Shown piece by piece: positions 28,069 through 37,334 of a DNA stretch of 64,000 nt (positions within the stretch are counted from its first letter, which is position 1; every line of letters begins with the position of its first letter). The position numbers and the translations under genes were made by a program. Under the pieces are notes generated by a model, which made no database searches, was not told where the DNA came from, and was given only the letters and a program-made list of their open reading frames with translations. Source of the stretch: Methanocorpusculum parvum (GTDB lineage Archaea > Halobacteriota > Methanomicrobia > Methanomicrobiales > Methanocorpusculaceae); contig LMVO01000046.1 of assembly GCA_002287215.1 (NCBI GenBank), forward strand, positions 1 to 64,000, given 5' to 3'.

Positions 28069-28635
28069 ATGAAAAAAATCTGGTATGTTTTTGGTATGCT
28101 CATCGTCCTGACAGGGATGATCCTGTCGGCCGGGTGCATCTCAACACCCTCTGATACACCCACACCCGTCACTTCGGTACCGACCACGACGCCTACGCCT
28201 GTTCCGACACCGGCCGAAGTCATGCAGGGTCAGGAACTGACTGTCACCGATACCGGCAAAACGATCTCGATACGTATCATACAGAAAAAATTCGGCAGTG
28301 AAGTTGAAGAGATCCTGAAAAAAGGCTCAGCCGCAAATCCAAAACCGGCTCCGGGACAGTATGCAGTGATGCTGAAGATCTCCGAGACTTATGAAAGCGG
28401 AGACGAAGCCGCAAAAGTCGTTGCTCCGTATCATTATGAGATTTATGTAAACGGGATCGGCTATCCTGCCGTATCCGCCGCCCTTCCAAACGGTTATACG
28501 CCGCTTTCGACGACCAACATTCTGAAATATGCAAAGATCGAGGGATGGCTCACATATATCATCCCTCAGGGCGACGCAAAACTTGCCTACGAAGTAAAAG
28601 ATGAACCGCTCGGATTTATCAGAATAAATTACTGA
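28069..28635 (+). CDS. Secreted lipoprotein with DUF4352-like domain
   Basis: The start MKKIWYVFGMLIVLTGMILS runs into a lipobox SAGC with Cys near residue 23, then a threonine/proline-rich tether (STPSDTPTPVTSVPTT) and a globular domain of about 135 residues that looks like the DUF4352-type immunoglobulin-like fold (YAVMLKISETYESGDEA, YEIYVNGIGYPA). The frame is open from 28018, but the signal peptide fixes the start at 28069. It would sit outside the cell on the membrane. The role is unknown. Confidence 0.75.
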   Translation: MKKIWYVFGMLIVLTGMILSAGCISTPSDTPTPVTSVPTTTPTPVPTPAEVMQGQELTVTDTGKTISIRIIQKKFGSEVEEILKKGSAANPKPAPGQYAVMLKISETYESGDEAAKVVAPYHYEIYVNGIGYPAVSAALPNGYTPLSTTNILKYAKIEGWLTYIIPQGDAKLAYEVKDEPLGFIRINY

Positions 28636-28663
28636 CCTTCCACATTTCTTTTTTTATCAGGAA

Positions 28664-29485
28664 TTAAGATCTCATCCGCATCCAGCTCTGCCGTGCATGG
28701 ATCCTCATCGCCGGCGCCACATACGGGATATATCCCGGCGTCATGCATGCTCCCATCAGCAGATTCTGCCCGGATGAACGGTTTACCCCGCACACACCAG
28801 TTTTTCTCTTTCTGACGTCCTCCAGAAACTCGACCGGCGTCTGATTTTCACAGCCGACCGAAACCGCCCGTCCCACCTCCCAGAGAACATGGGCATCCGA
28901 TCCGCCCGTCATGCACGCACCGTTCTTTTCCGCATACTGCTCGGCCCGCATATTCAGCCGCATCGACATCCCGCTGCATATCACTTCAAGTCCGTCAAGC
29001 TCTCCCGCGACCGCGGGATCGATGACTCCCACATCTACTCCTTTCATCACGCCTCTCACGCTTACTCCATACCCGTAAGGATGAGCGGACACGACAAATC
29101 CTCCTGCATTTTTTGCGCCGGAGATGACATCCTCGGTTAAAATGTCCACTGCCATGTGCGGACATTTGCCCCGGTGATACTGGATCGAGGAGGAGTAATA
29201 CGAGGCAAGATCACGGTAGGTATCGAAATACACCAGAATGTGCGGACCTTCGAGAGCGGAGACCTCGATTCCCGGAATGATGTTTTCAGAATGATCAAGC
29301 GCCTCCTTTACCCCGGAAATCACATTATGATCCGTTATTGCGGCGGACAGGCCGTGTTTATTGAGATATTTTGCCAGTGTTTTCGGGGTTGTACGTCCGT
29401 CCGACGCGGTCGAATGGACATGCATATCGAATCCTTTATTTTCATCGTCCTTTACAAAAGGGACATACTGAACACTGTTTTGCAT
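28664..29485 (-). CDS. PHP-domain metal-dependent phosphoesterase
   Basis: A 273-residue PHP phosphoesterase with all motifs in order: DMHVHSTASDGRTTP near residue 20, ITDHN near residue 52, IPGIEVS near residue 73, SAHPYGYG near 142 and GGSDAH near 217. These residues bind two or three metal ions. It probably hydrolyses a nucleotide or sugar phosphate. A 13-bp palindrome lies 58-70 bases before the start, a possible operator. The substrate cannot be told from sequence. Confidence 0.88.
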   Translation of the reverse strand: MQNSVQYVPFVKDDENKGFDMHVHSTASDGRTTPKTLAKYLNKHGLSAAITDHNVISGVKEALDHSENIIPGIEVSALEGPHILVYFDTYRDLASYYSSSIQYHRGKCPHMAVDILTEDVISGAKNAGGFVVSAHPYGYGVSVRGVMKGVDVGVIDPAVAGELDGLEVICSGMSMRLNMRAEQYAEKNGACMTGGSDAHVLWEVGRAVSVGCENQTPVEFLEDVRKRKTGVCGVNRSSGQNLLMGACMTPGYIPYVAPAMRIHARQSWMRMRS

Positions 29486-29542
29486 CTGTCTTTAGTATAT
29501 TGGAGCGCGGAGGTCAAAAAGTAATTGGCCGCGGCAATGGTT

Positions 29543-29555
29543 TTACATAATGTAA
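29543..29555. promoter_or_regulatory. Palindrome TTACATAATGTAA, copy 1
   Basis: A perfect 13-bp inverted repeat just upstream of the PHP gene. The surrounding 17 bases TTTTACATAATGTAATA recur exactly at 46336-46352. This is a likely binding site for a dimeric regulator; no regulator is identified. Confidence 0.4.
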
Positions 29556-29710
29556 TATGAACAAACCAATATGGCAATTATAGTTTACATGCGGCCGATC
29601 TGGAGGAGGGGACTGGAGGGAGGGCTGCAATTAAAACAGAAAAAATATTCAGGTTTCACACAGGCATATCGCCCATGTGAAACGGCCAGATGACCCTTGA
29701 ACGTGAAAAA

Positions 29711-31909
29711 TTAATCGAGGTAATCCTTCGGAGTCGGGATCTGTTCTTTGAGACCCTTTCTCTTTCTGATACCCATAACGATCTCGGAAAGCATTCCCTG
29801 GGGAACCGGGGAGAAGCCTGCGAACTCGGTAGACCACATAGCACGGCCTTCGGTTGCTGAACGGATATCGCCCGCGAAACCAAAGAGCTCTGCGACCGGT
29901 GCCTCACCGTTAACCACGATCTGGTCACCTTCGGACTCAGTCGTGGACAGCTGACCACGGCGACCCTGGATCTGGGAGATTGCTGCACCCATCTGATCCT
30001 GCGGAACAGTGATCTGGATCTTCTGAATCGGTTCAAGGAGTGTGTCGCCGGCCATAAGAAGAGCTGCCTTCATACCACCGCGAACTGCAGGAATGACCTG
30101 TCCCGGACCACGGTGGATAGCATCCTCGTGAAGCTTTACATCGTGGAGTTTGATCAGAACATTCTGGACCTGCTCATCAGCAAGCGGTCCGCCGTCGAGT
30201 GCCTCGTGAACACCGTCAAGGATCAGTTCCATCGTTTCATTCAGGTACTGGATACCTTTCGTGCAGTCAATGAACATGTTCGAGCCGTAGATATCCTTCA
30301 CGGACTTGGCCTCATCCTTGTCCATACCAAGTGCTACAAGAGCGTCACGGCGGGCAATGTTTTCCATGTTCATCGAGATCTCGCCCGACTGGATCGCTTT
30401 CAGGATGTCTTCCGGCATCGGCTCAACAGACATAAAGAATCTGTTGTGTCTGTTCGGAGACTTACCCTCAACGGTTCCGTCAAGCGGCTTTGCGACCGTC
30501 TCACGGTACACAACGATCGGCGGGGAGGTAACGATATCCACACCCTTGTCTCTCTTGATACGGCCGGTAACGACCTCAAGGTGGAGTTCGCCCATACCGG
30601 CGATCAGGTGTTCGCCCGTCTCTTCATTGATGTTGATACGGACAGTCGGGTCTTCCTTTCCGACCTGGTGAAGAACTTCGATAAGCTTTGGAAGATCCTT
30701 CATGTTCTTTGCTTCGACCGCGACGGTCATGACAGGCTCGGAGTAGTGCTTAAGGGACTCGAACGGCGTCATATCCTTCAAGGACGTAACGGTCGAACCG
30801 ACGATCGCATCACTCAGACCGGTCACTGCCGCAATGTTTCCGGCAACGATCTTATCTACCTCAACACGGGTCGGACCCATAAAGATACCAACACCCTGAA
30901 GTCTGTTCGGCTTACCAGCTGTCCCGGAGATGAAGACCTCCTGACCGCGGGTAAGGGTTCCGGAGAACAGTCTACCCGTAGCAATCTCTCCTGCGTGCTT
31001 GTCAAAGGAGATATCGGTGATCATCATTGCGATCGGACCTTTGGCATCGCATGCATACATTGCCTTTCCGACCGGGGACTCAACATCGCCGTGCCAGATG
31101 ATGTGGCATCTCTTACCCTGTGCCTGAAGCGGGTTCGGGAGGAAAGTCACGACCATATCGAGAAGTACTGAGTGAAGCGGAGAAGCCTTTGCAAGGTACT
31201 TCATATCGCCTTCGTTACACTTGTCGATAACGGTCTGCAGGGAAACACCGGTCGTCTTGATGTAAGGGATCGAAACGGCCCAGTTGTACAGAGCAGAACC
31301 AAAAGCGACGTTTCCTTTCATCGGATCGAGTTTCCATCCACCTTTGGTGTAGAGCTCCTCGTTCATGCCTTTGATGAGCTTGTTGACCTTGTCAATGACT
31401 TTTCCAAGACGGATCATCATTTCCTGGGGGTTAACTTTCAGCTCGTTGATAAGTCTGTCGACCTTGTTGATGAACAGGACCGGGTGAACACCCTCTTTGA
31501 GTGCCTGACGAAGAACGGTCTCCGTCTGGGGCATCGGACCTTCGACTGCGTCGACAACGACGACTGCGCCGTCGACTGCACGCATTGCACGGGTAACATC
31601 CCCGCCGAAGTCGACGTGGCCTGGAGTATCGATCATGTTGATAAGATACTCGTGACCGCCGACCATGTGGACCATGGATACGTTTGATGCATCAATGGTG
31701 ATTCCGCGTGCCTGTTCCTCTTCATCAGAGTCCATCCAGCAGGCTTTTCCGGAGAGTTCCTCGCTGATCATTCCTGCTCCTGAGAGAAGGTTGTCCGAGA
31801 GGGTGGTCTTTCCGTGATCGATGTGCGCTACGATACCGATATTACGGATGTGCTCGGGATCATTCATGAGCTCCGTAATTCGTTCTACCATCTTTTTTCC
31901 GCGTGACAT
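29711..31909 (-). CDS. fusA: Translation elongation factor EF-2
   Basis: EF-2 moves tRNAs and mRNA through the ribosome with GTP. 732 residues: G1 motif AHIDHGKTT at 28-36, switch RGITIDAS near 69, NKVD near 130, and the C-terminal domain with the diphthamide region [15 protein letters not shown] near residue 600. The start [15 protein letters not shown] matches archaeal EF-2. It follows rps7 by 35 bases, the common rps12-rps7-EF2 order. Complete and normal. Confidence 0.97.
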   Translation of the reverse strand: MSRGKKMVERITELMNDPEHIRNIGIVAHIDHGKTTLSDNLLSGAGMISEELSGKACWMDSDEEEQARGITIDASNVSMVHMVGGHEYLINMIDTPGHVDFGGDVTRAMRAVDGAVVVVDAVEGPMPQTETVLRQALKEGVHPVLFINKVDRLINELKVNPQEMMIRLGKVIDKVNKLIKGMNEELYTKGGWKLDPMKGNVAFGSALYNWAVSIPYIKTTGVSLQTVIDKCNEGDMKYLAKASPLHSVLLDMVVTFLPNPLQAQGKRCHIIWHGDVESPVGKAMYACDAKGPIAMMITDISFDKHAGEIATGRLFSGTLTRGQEVFISGTAGKPNRLQGVGIFMGPTRVEVDKIVAGNIAAVTGLSDAIVGSTVTSLKDMTPFESLKHYSEPVMTVAVEAKNMKDLPKLIEVLHQVGKEDPTVRININEETGEHLIAGMGELHLEVVTGRIKRDKGVDIVTSPPIVVYRETVAKPLDGTVEGKSPNRHNRFFMSVEPMPEDILKAIQSGEISMNMENIARRDALVALGMDKDEAKSVKDIYGSNMFIDCTKGIQYLNETMELILDGVHEALDGGPLADEQVQNVLIKLHDVKLHEDAIHRGPGQVIPAVRGGMKAALLMAGDTLLEPIQKIQITVPQDQMGAAISQIQGRRGQLSTTESEGDQIVVNGEAPVAELFGFAGDIRSATEGRAMWSTEFAGFSPVPQGMLSEIVMGIRKRKGLKEQIPTPKDYLD

Positions 31910-31944
31910 AAAACACCTTTTTTAAAAAAGAATATATGGGGAAA

Positions 31945-32529
31945 TCACCGTGCGGATTTTGCAATCCGTTCGACTTCTTCCTTCTTTCCAACAGAGAAGC
32001 ATTTTGCGTCTCCCTTTGCCGCCATGATGAGTTCATCGGCGAGCACAAGGTATGCCGGCTTCTTTGTTTTGTGTGAGCCTCTCCAGGTTGCAAGAGCAAT
32101 GTATCGAAGAGCAGTGTTGACACGGCGGATCGGGGCTGAGTCAACGGACTTTGGAACGTTGATACCACCGTACTTCAGACGGACGGTCTCCTCACGGGGA
32201 CCTGCATTTGCTACGGCGTCAACAAGAACCTGAAGCGGGTTCTGCTTGGTCTTCTTGTTGATGACGTCGAATGCGTCCATGACCATCTTCGTACACATCA
32301 TCTTCTTACCGGTGTTGTATTCCTGCTGCATGAGACGGTTGATCAGTCTTTCGACGATCGCCATTTCACTCTTGGTGAACTGCTGCTGGGTAAGTCTGCC
32401 GCAGCTGCTTGGAACTTCGGTAGAGGTGACAGTGACGTAGCGGACCATTCCTGGGTCCTTTACGACAACTTCGCTCATATCCCACTTGTTAAAGAGAAGG
32501 ATCTTGCTGGTGGCTGCTTCTTCTGTCAT
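31945..32529 (-). CDS. rps7: 30S ribosomal protein S7
   Basis: S7 nucleates the small-subunit head. 194 residues, archaeal length with an N-terminal extension; VYRYVTVTSTEVPSS-like start region (MVRYVTVTSTEVPSSCG), then VERLINRLMQQEYNTGKKM and the C-terminal PVRRVNTALRYI-type segment (here PIRRVNTALRYIALATWRG). It lies 5 bases after rps12. Confidence 0.97.
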   Translation of the reverse strand: MTEEAATSKILLFNKWDMSEVVVKDPGMVRYVTVTSTEVPSSCGRLTQQQFTKSEMAIVERLINRLMQQEYNTGKKMMCTKMVMDAFDVINKKTKQNPLQVLVDAVANAGPREETVRLKYGGINVPKSVDSAPIRRVNTALRYIALATWRGSHKTKKPAYLVLADELIMAAKGDAKCFSVGKKEEVERIAKSAR

Positions 32530-32534
32530 ACTAT

Positions 32535-32963
32535 TTACCTCCGTGCTTTCTCGGCACGTCCGATGACAAGTTCATTGAGCGAAACGCCGTTGACGCCGCT
32601 TACAACGAAACGAACTCCGGGAATATCTCCCATTGAACGACCTGCACGACCGCCGATACCACAAATGGTGACTTCGTCGTGTTCATCAATGAAGTTGATA
32701 GCACCGTCGCCGACCGCGAAGGCGGTGACCTGACGGCCGTTTTTGATCAGCTGAACACGGACACATTTTCTGATTGCCGAGTTCGGCTGTTTTGCTTCCA
32801 CACCGACCTTTTCAAGAACGATTGCGCGTCCGATTGGTGCTCCCTCAAGGGGATCTGCTTTCAGTTTCAGTTTAAGCGCTCTGCGCGAGTAAACCGAGTC
32901 GCTCCACCGGAATTTCTTTGCGGTGCGAACGAGTTGTCTTGCTGCGAATTTTCCCTGTCCCAT
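32535..32963 (-). CDS. rps12: 30S ribosomal protein S12
   Basis: S12 is at the decoding center. 142 residues; the family core [21 protein letters not shown] is in the middle and the [18 protein letters not shown] segment near the end. The ribosome site GAGG lies about 8 bases before ATG. This is the first gene of rps12-rps7-EF2. A TATA-like AATATAATC lies near 32987, close to the start. Confidence 0.97.
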   Translation of the reverse strand: MGQGKFAARQLVRTAKKFRWSDSVYSRRALKLKLKADPLEGAPIGRAIVLEKVGVEAKQPNSAIRKCVRVQLIKNGRQVTAFAVGDGAINFIDEHDEVTICGIGGRAGRSMGDIPGVRFVVSGVNGVSLNELVIGRAEKARR

Positions 32964-33214
32964 GAAGTTTCCTCATTGGTTTGGATTATATTGTGAATGA
33001 ACCCGCCCGAATAACGGGGGGGAGGGTTCGACATCCTGCATGCAGGATCCCGAACACCTGCTGACCGACCGTGCCTGACATAGATACGGTCTTCTCAGCG
33101 TGTTCCTATACTTATGAGCGGGGAGTGATAATAATAGTAATGGGCGCTCTCTCAGAGATGAAAAAATGCTGGTTTTGAGATAAATTCAGGAAAGACCGCC
33201 TTTCAATCAGCACA

Positions 33215-33222
33215 TTTATATA
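33215..33222 (+). promoter_or_regulatory. TATA box for queDEC
   Basis: TTTATATA is a near-ideal archaeal TATA box. Transcription would begin about 25 bases downstream, near 33245, leaving a leader of roughly 130 bases before the queD ATG. The minus strand upstream of rps12 lies in the same 415-base gap (32964-33378). Confidence 0.6.
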
Positions 33223-33277
33223 CCACATTTCAGGAACTCCTTTTCGAGAGTGTGATTTTGAGAACCTTGGCGTGGAC

Positions 33278-33310
33278 TTGGTCCAAGCTGGATCAGGACC
33301 AAAAAACAGC
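33278..33310 (+). promoter_or_regulatory. Candidate H-type pseudoknot in the queDEC leader
   Basis: TTGGTCC (33278-33284) pairs with GGACCAA (33296-33302). The loop contains GCTG (33287-33290), which is complementary to CAGC (33307-33310) after an A-rich tract, so an H-type pseudoknot can form. GGAC at 33274-33277 can also pair with GTCC at 33281-33284, giving a mutually exclusive hairpin. Next to it CCTC (33313-33316) can pair with GAGG (33321-33324), covering a ribosome site. The layout resembles a preQ1-I riboswitch, but no archaeal example was checked. Pairing is seen; ligand binding is inference. Confidence 0.35.
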
Positions 33311-33328
33311 ATCCTCGCGGGAGGGTGA

Positions 33329-33430
33329 ATGAACTCCGAAGAAGAGTATTATGGTCTTGAAGGCAAAACAGTACATCAATGGTTACCCGGATCTATAAAG
33401 AAACCCACTTCGATGCATCCCACCGTCTGA
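33329..33430 (+). CDS. Possible 33-codon leader ORF overlapping queD
   Basis: An ATG with GAGGG 4 bases upstream starts a 33-residue frame (begins MNSEEEYYGLEGKTVHQW) that ends inside queD in a different frame. queD itself has no strong ribosome site, so translation of this leader could deliver ribosomes to queD. It may also be chance. No homologue is recognised. Confidence 0.3.
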   Translation: MNSEEEYYGLEGKTVHQWLPGSIKKPTSMHPTV

Positions 33431-33786
33431 TGCATTACGAGGGAAAATGTTCCAGACTTCATGGTCACCGCTGGAGCGTTGAGGTCTGGATGGACGGAAC
33501 ACCGGATGAAAAATCACGGATCCTGCTCGATTACAATATCATCAAAAACATCATCAATGTCTACGACCATCAGGTCGTGTTGAATAAAGACGACCCGATG
33601 GTCGAGGCGCTTTCCCGATTCCAGACACCCGTTCTGACGAACGGCGACCCGACAAGCGAACTTCTGGCGGAAGACATCCGCGAGCGGCTGAACACGTTCT
33701 GCAAAGAACATGAGCTGAGCGCCAGGGTCGCAAAACTGCGGGTATGGGAGTCGGAAGGCTGCTATGCCGAGGTCTTTGCAGAATGA
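33379..33786 (+). CDS. queD: 6-carboxy-tetrahydropterin synthase QueD
   Basis: QueD turns dihydroneopterin triphosphate into 6-carboxytetrahydropterin, the first dedicated step to preQ0, which archaea insert in tRNA as archaeosine. 135 residues, with zinc ligands His15, His28 and His30 in ASHRL and RLHGHRW, and Cys24 as the catalytic cysteine. It overlaps queE by 4 bases. Start ATG at 33379 gives the family N-terminus MVTRIYKETHFDASH. Confidence 0.95.
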   Translation: MVTRIYKETHFDASHRLMHYEGKCSRLHGHRWSVEVWMDGTPDEKSRILLDYNIIKNIINVYDHQVVLNKDDPMVEALSRFQTPVLTNGDPTSELLAEDIRERLNTFCKEHELSARVAKLRVWESEGCYAEVFAE

Positions 33787-34391
33787 GAGTTGCGGAAACA
33801 TTCGTGAGTCTGCAGGGCGAAGGGGAACGGCAGGGCATGCCCTGTTTTTTCCTCAGGCTTTCGGGCTGTAATCTCCGATGCGCCTGGTGCGACACGGAAT
33901 ACTCGTTTGAGAAAGGGACGGACAGAAGCGTGGACGAGGTCGTGAAAGAGATCGCGGATTCCGGTCTTTCCTATGTCTGCGTGACGGGAGGCGAACCTCT
34001 TCTCCAGAAGGAGGAGCTGATCCCTCTTCTGGAGATCCTTGCGGCCGCAGATATCCATGTAGATATCGAAACGAACGGCACGATCCCGTTCGACGATGTT
34101 TCGGCGTATGCGTCCATTTGTATGGATGTGAAGTGCCCATCATCCGGGGAGATGAGCGATCTGTCGCTTTTATCGAGCCTCACCGAAAAGGATTGTCTGA
34201 AATTCGTTATCGGCGACGAGGCGGATTATCTGTATATGGTGGAGGTTCTCGCCGCCCATAAACCGAAATCCCCGGTCTGTATCACGCCTGTGTTTGGTAC
34301 AGACACGAAGTGGCTCATTGAAACGATCATTGCTGAACGTCTGCCGGTCAGATTCCAGCTTCAGCTGCATAAAGTGGTGCATGTACAATGA
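33783..34391 (+). CDS. queE: 7-carboxy-7-deazaguanine synthase QueE
   Basis: QueE is a radical SAM enzyme that closes the ring to 7-carboxy-7-deazaguanine. Cys29, Cys33 and Cys36 lie in [11 protein letters not shown] (residues 29-39), a CX3CX2C motif for the iron-sulfur cluster. The start [19 protein letters not shown] overlaps the queD end in ATGA; the open frame extends upstream to 33744. About 202 residues. It overlaps queC by 4 bases. Confidence 0.95.
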   Translation: MRVAETFVSLQGEGERQGMPCFFLRLSGCNLRCAWCDTEYSFEKGTDRSVDEVVKEIADSGLSYVCVTGGEPLLQKEELIPLLEILAAADIHVDIETNGTIPFDDVSAYASICMDVKCPSSGEMSDLSLLSSLTEKDCLKFVIGDEADYLYMVEVLAAHKPKSPVCITPVFGTDTKWLIETIIAERLPVRFQLQLHKVVHVQ

Positions 34392-35056
34392 AAAAAGCAG
34401 TATGCCTCCTGTCAGGAGGAATGGACTCCACGACTCTTGCCTTTGTTGCAAAGAAGATGGGGTATGATATTCTGGCCCTTCATGTGAATTACGGTCAGAG
34501 AACAGAAAAGAAGGAACTTGAATGTGCGAAAAAGATCGCAGAACGCCTGCGTGCAGTCGATTTTGTAGAAATCACACTCGATTACTTCACGAAGTTTGGA
34601 GCGAGCAGTCTGACGGATCCAAACATTCCGGTCGAGTCAGGGGTATTGGGAAAAGCCAACCGCCCAAATACGTATGTGCCGTTCAGAAATGGAAATCTAA
34701 TCTCGATCGCCACGTCGTACTGTGAGTCCCGGGGCGGGGAGGCGATTTTCATCGGTGTTCAGTCGGGCGACCACACGGGGTATCCGGACTGCACGCCGAA
34801 GTTCATCGAAGCTATGCAGAGAGTGATCTACATCGGAACACAGACGCCTACACCGATCCAGCTCCTGACCCCGTTCGTATCGATGAATAAGACCAGCATC
34901 CTCCGGGAGGGAATACGTCTGTGTGTTCCCTACGAAGACACATGGTCCTGTTATTCGGAGAATGACGAGGCATGCGGGGTATGTTCATCCTGCCTTGCAC
35001 GGATGAAGGCTTTTGCAGACCTCGGGATGGAAGATCCGATCCCCTACAAAAAATAA
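34388..35056 (+). CDS. queC: 7-cyano-7-deazaguanine (preQ0) synthase QueC
   Basis: QueC uses ATP and ammonia to make preQ0 from the carboxyl compound. 222 residues; PP-loop [13 protein letters not shown] at 7-19, and a zinc site with cysteines [15 protein letters not shown] near residues 195-209. It ends the queDEC operon and is followed by a T-tract and the large palindromic repeat. Confidence 0.96.
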   Translation: MKKAVCLLSGGMDSTTLAFVAKKMGYDILALHVNYGQRTEKKELECAKKIAERLRAVDFVEITLDYFTKFGASSLTDPNIPVESGVLGKANRPNTYVPFRNGNLISIATSYCESRGGEAIFIGVQSGDHTGYPDCTPKFIEAMQRVIYIGTQTPTPIQLLTPFVSMNKTSILREGIRLCVPYEDTWSCYSENDEACGVCSSCLARMKAFADLGMEDPIPYKK

Positions 35057-35084
35057 TTTTTGAAATCCGCTCTTTTTTCTAATA

Positions 35085-35809
35085 GGACTTACGCGGTGTG
35101 CTCCCAATCAAAAAGCTGACGTACTTATGAGATGTACTTCAATTTCGTGTATGAAATACGTGTGGATACATGAGAAATCCCACCGCGAATAAGCCCAAAT
35201 GGGCAAAGCCCATTTGAGGCGGCACGCAAGCCTTCGGCTTGCACGCAATCGCGAATAAACGCGAATCGCATTTTTCCTGTTCCGCCCTCTTGACCTTCGG
35301 TCGCGTCCCTACGCTACGCCTGATCGGCTTCGCGTGACCGGGACGGCGGAACGAAAAATGCTGGAAAACCCGCGTCGCGGGTTTTCTATAAAACATCTCT
35401 AACCCATTTATAATATAAGAGATCAGTATTTTCTCATGAGAAAACCCGCGACGCGGGTTTTCCAGCATTTGTCCAAGAGCCAAAGGCTCTTGAGACGTCT
35501 CACGAGCTTACAGCTCGTGGACTTTCCACGCTGGCGTTCCGGCCACGCGGAGCCGATCAGGCGTAGCGTAGGAACGCGGCCGAGGAGTGAAACGACGAGG
35601 ACAAGAAGACAGCGTAAGGAAAATGCGATTCGCGTTTATTCGCGATTGCGTGCAAGCCGAAGGCTTGCGTGCCGCCTCAAATGGGCTTTGCCCATTTGGG
35701 CTTATTCGCGGTGGGATTTCTCATGTATCCACACGTATTTCATACACGAAATTGAAGTACATCTCATAAGTACGTCAGCTTTTTGATTGGGGGGCCCCCT
35801 CGTAACTCC
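35085..35809. repeat. 725-bp near-palindromic element with outward GGASTTACG ends
   Basis: The left end GGACTTACGCGG (from 35085) and the reverse complement of the right end GGAGTTACGAGG (to 35809) are similar. Bases about 35103-35275 are repeated in reverse complement at about 35616-35788 with no difference seen by eye. A second shared part, ACCCGCGTCGCGGGTTTTC, sits near 35368 and again reversed near 35443. The centre contains small hairpins such as GAGCCAAAGGCTC. There is no ORF with a transposase motif. It lies between convergent queC and echF, each end behind a gene-end T-tract. Confidence 0.75.
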
Positions 35810-35870
35810 CATTAAAAAAACGCTCTTTTTTCTGCAGAAAATTCATTCCAAAAATAAAAGAAAAAAAGGA

Positions 35871-36245
35871 TTACTCTGCGGTTTCCTTTTTCGGCCGCTC
35901 GGGTTTCACATACGTGATCTCGTAGGTCTCGACGCTGCGCTGCGCTGGAGTCGCCGACTTCGCGTACTCCCGCTCCATCAAAAGAGCGTCGAACTTACAC
36001 ACATCAACACAGTTCCCGCACATAACGCAGCGGAACCGGTCGAGTGTCCAGATCTTCTCAGCCCGCTGAACGGTGATCGCCTGTGAAGGACACCTTTTCA
36101 TACACATCATGCATGACGTGCACTTCGCCGGATCGAAAACCAGATGACCCCGGGTCCCCTCGAAGTTCTCCAGAGGCACATACGGGAACATCGTCGTCGC
36201 CGGCTTGTTGAGGAACTGTTTCAGGATCGTTTTAAGCATCTTCAT
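35871..36245 (-). CDS. echF: Ech hydrogenase ferredoxin subunit EchF
   Basis: EchF is the two-[4Fe-4S] electron carrier of the membrane-bound Ech hydrogenase. 124 residues with CTSCMMCMKRCPSQAI near residues 42-57 and CVMCGNCVDVCKFDAL near 73-88, both full motifs. The stop is at 35871-35873; a T-run follows on the minus strand. It is last in echABCDEF, 6 bases after echE. Confidence 0.92.
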   Translation of the reverse strand: MKMLKTILKQFLNKPATTMFPYVPLENFEGTRGHLVFDPAKCTSCMMCMKRCPSQAITVQRAEKIWTLDRFRCVMCGNCVDVCKFDALLMEREYAKSATPAQRSVETYEITYVKPERPKKETAE

Positions 36246-36251
36246 GACAGT

Positions 36252-37334
36252 TCACCTCTCCATACAGCCGATACACGGATCGATCGTCAACACGATCTGT
36301 GGAACATCGGCAAGCTCGCAGCCTGCAAGGATCGACACCAGAGGCGGGATATTCGTCAGGGTCGGCGTTCTCACCCGGAACTGTGCAAGATGCTTGGTTC
36401 CATTCCCTTTCAGATAATGGATGACCTCGCCCCTCGGCTGCTCGGAGCGGCTGAAGTATTCGCCGTCGGGATTACCCTTCACAGGAGTGAAAACATCTCC
36501 TTCCGGCATATCGGTGATCACCCGGCGGATGATCTCCACCGACTGGAACAACTCCTTACACCTCACCGCACAGCGGGCATATCCGTCGCCGCCTTTCTCA
36601 ACGACCGGTTTGAACCCGATATCGCCGTACGCGAGATAGCCGGTAGAACGGGCATCCAGATCAAGACCGCTGCCCCGCGCCGTCGGGCCGGCAGCTCCGA
36701 GATAATAGGCATCCTCTTTTGAGAGAACGCCTTTGCCGACCAGACGTTTGGTCAGCGTGTAATCATTCAGGAACACGTTCGTAAGATCCTTCATCTCATC
36801 CTCGATCTCGTCGAGCCGGTCATCCATATCCGAAAGGAAGGAGTTTGCGACATCACGCCGGACACCGCCTACTTTGCAGACCCCCTGGATCACCCGGCCG
36901 CCCGTCGTTGCCTCCATCTCATCAAGGATCGATTCGCGGATCTTCCATGCCTGATAGAACAGGCTCTCGAACCCGAGCGAGTCGGCAAACAAGCCGAGCC
37001 ACAGAAGATGACTGTGGAGACGCGAGTACTCGCCCCACATCGTCCGAAGATACGTCGCCCGCTACGGGACCTGGATACCCATCAGCCCTTCTATCCCCTG
37101 GCAAAAGGTCGAGGAGTGCGTGAAACTGCAGATACCGCAGATACGCTCCGCGAGAAACACAAAATCCTGATAATCGCGGCGGTCCACCAGGCTCTCGAGA
37201 CCGCGGTGAACATACCCGATCGACGGGATCGCCGAAACGACACGCTCGTCTTCCACGACCAGATCCAGATGGATCGGCTCGGGAAGCACGGGGTGCTGGG
37301 GTCCGAACGGAATGATCGTCTGTCTGCCGGTCAT
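36252..37334 (-). pseudogene. echE: Ech hydrogenase large subunit EchE with an in-frame TAG
   Basis: The NiFe large subunit in one continuous frame of 360 codons plus stop, except for TAG at 37062-37064 (codon 91). The first 90 residues hold the N-terminal CXXC (AERICGICSF near residue 67); after the stop codon the frame goes on with RATYLRTMWGEYSRLHSH, as expected for EchE, and ends in DPCIGCMER with the second CXXC. Neither half alone can bind the NiFe site. GAG or CAG to TAG is one base. It could be a natural mutation, a sequence error, read-through, or two polypeptides with restart at ATG 37040. katA and others end in TAG, so UAG also stops normally. Confidence 0.85.

Noticed and set aside
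30113-31171. 352-codon plus-strand ORF over EF-2
   Set aside because: Long only because the strongly expressed EF-2 gene avoids stops on the other strand; no family resemblance.
35436-35786. ORFs inside the 35-kb palindrome
   Set aside because: They mirror each other across the palindrome, have low-complexity content and no family motif.
37041-37064. Pyrrolysine at the echE TAG
   Set aside because: No pyl genes are in the window, and katA, the hypF-neighbour gene and the small Cys gene all end in TAG. Not excluded, but there is no positive sign.
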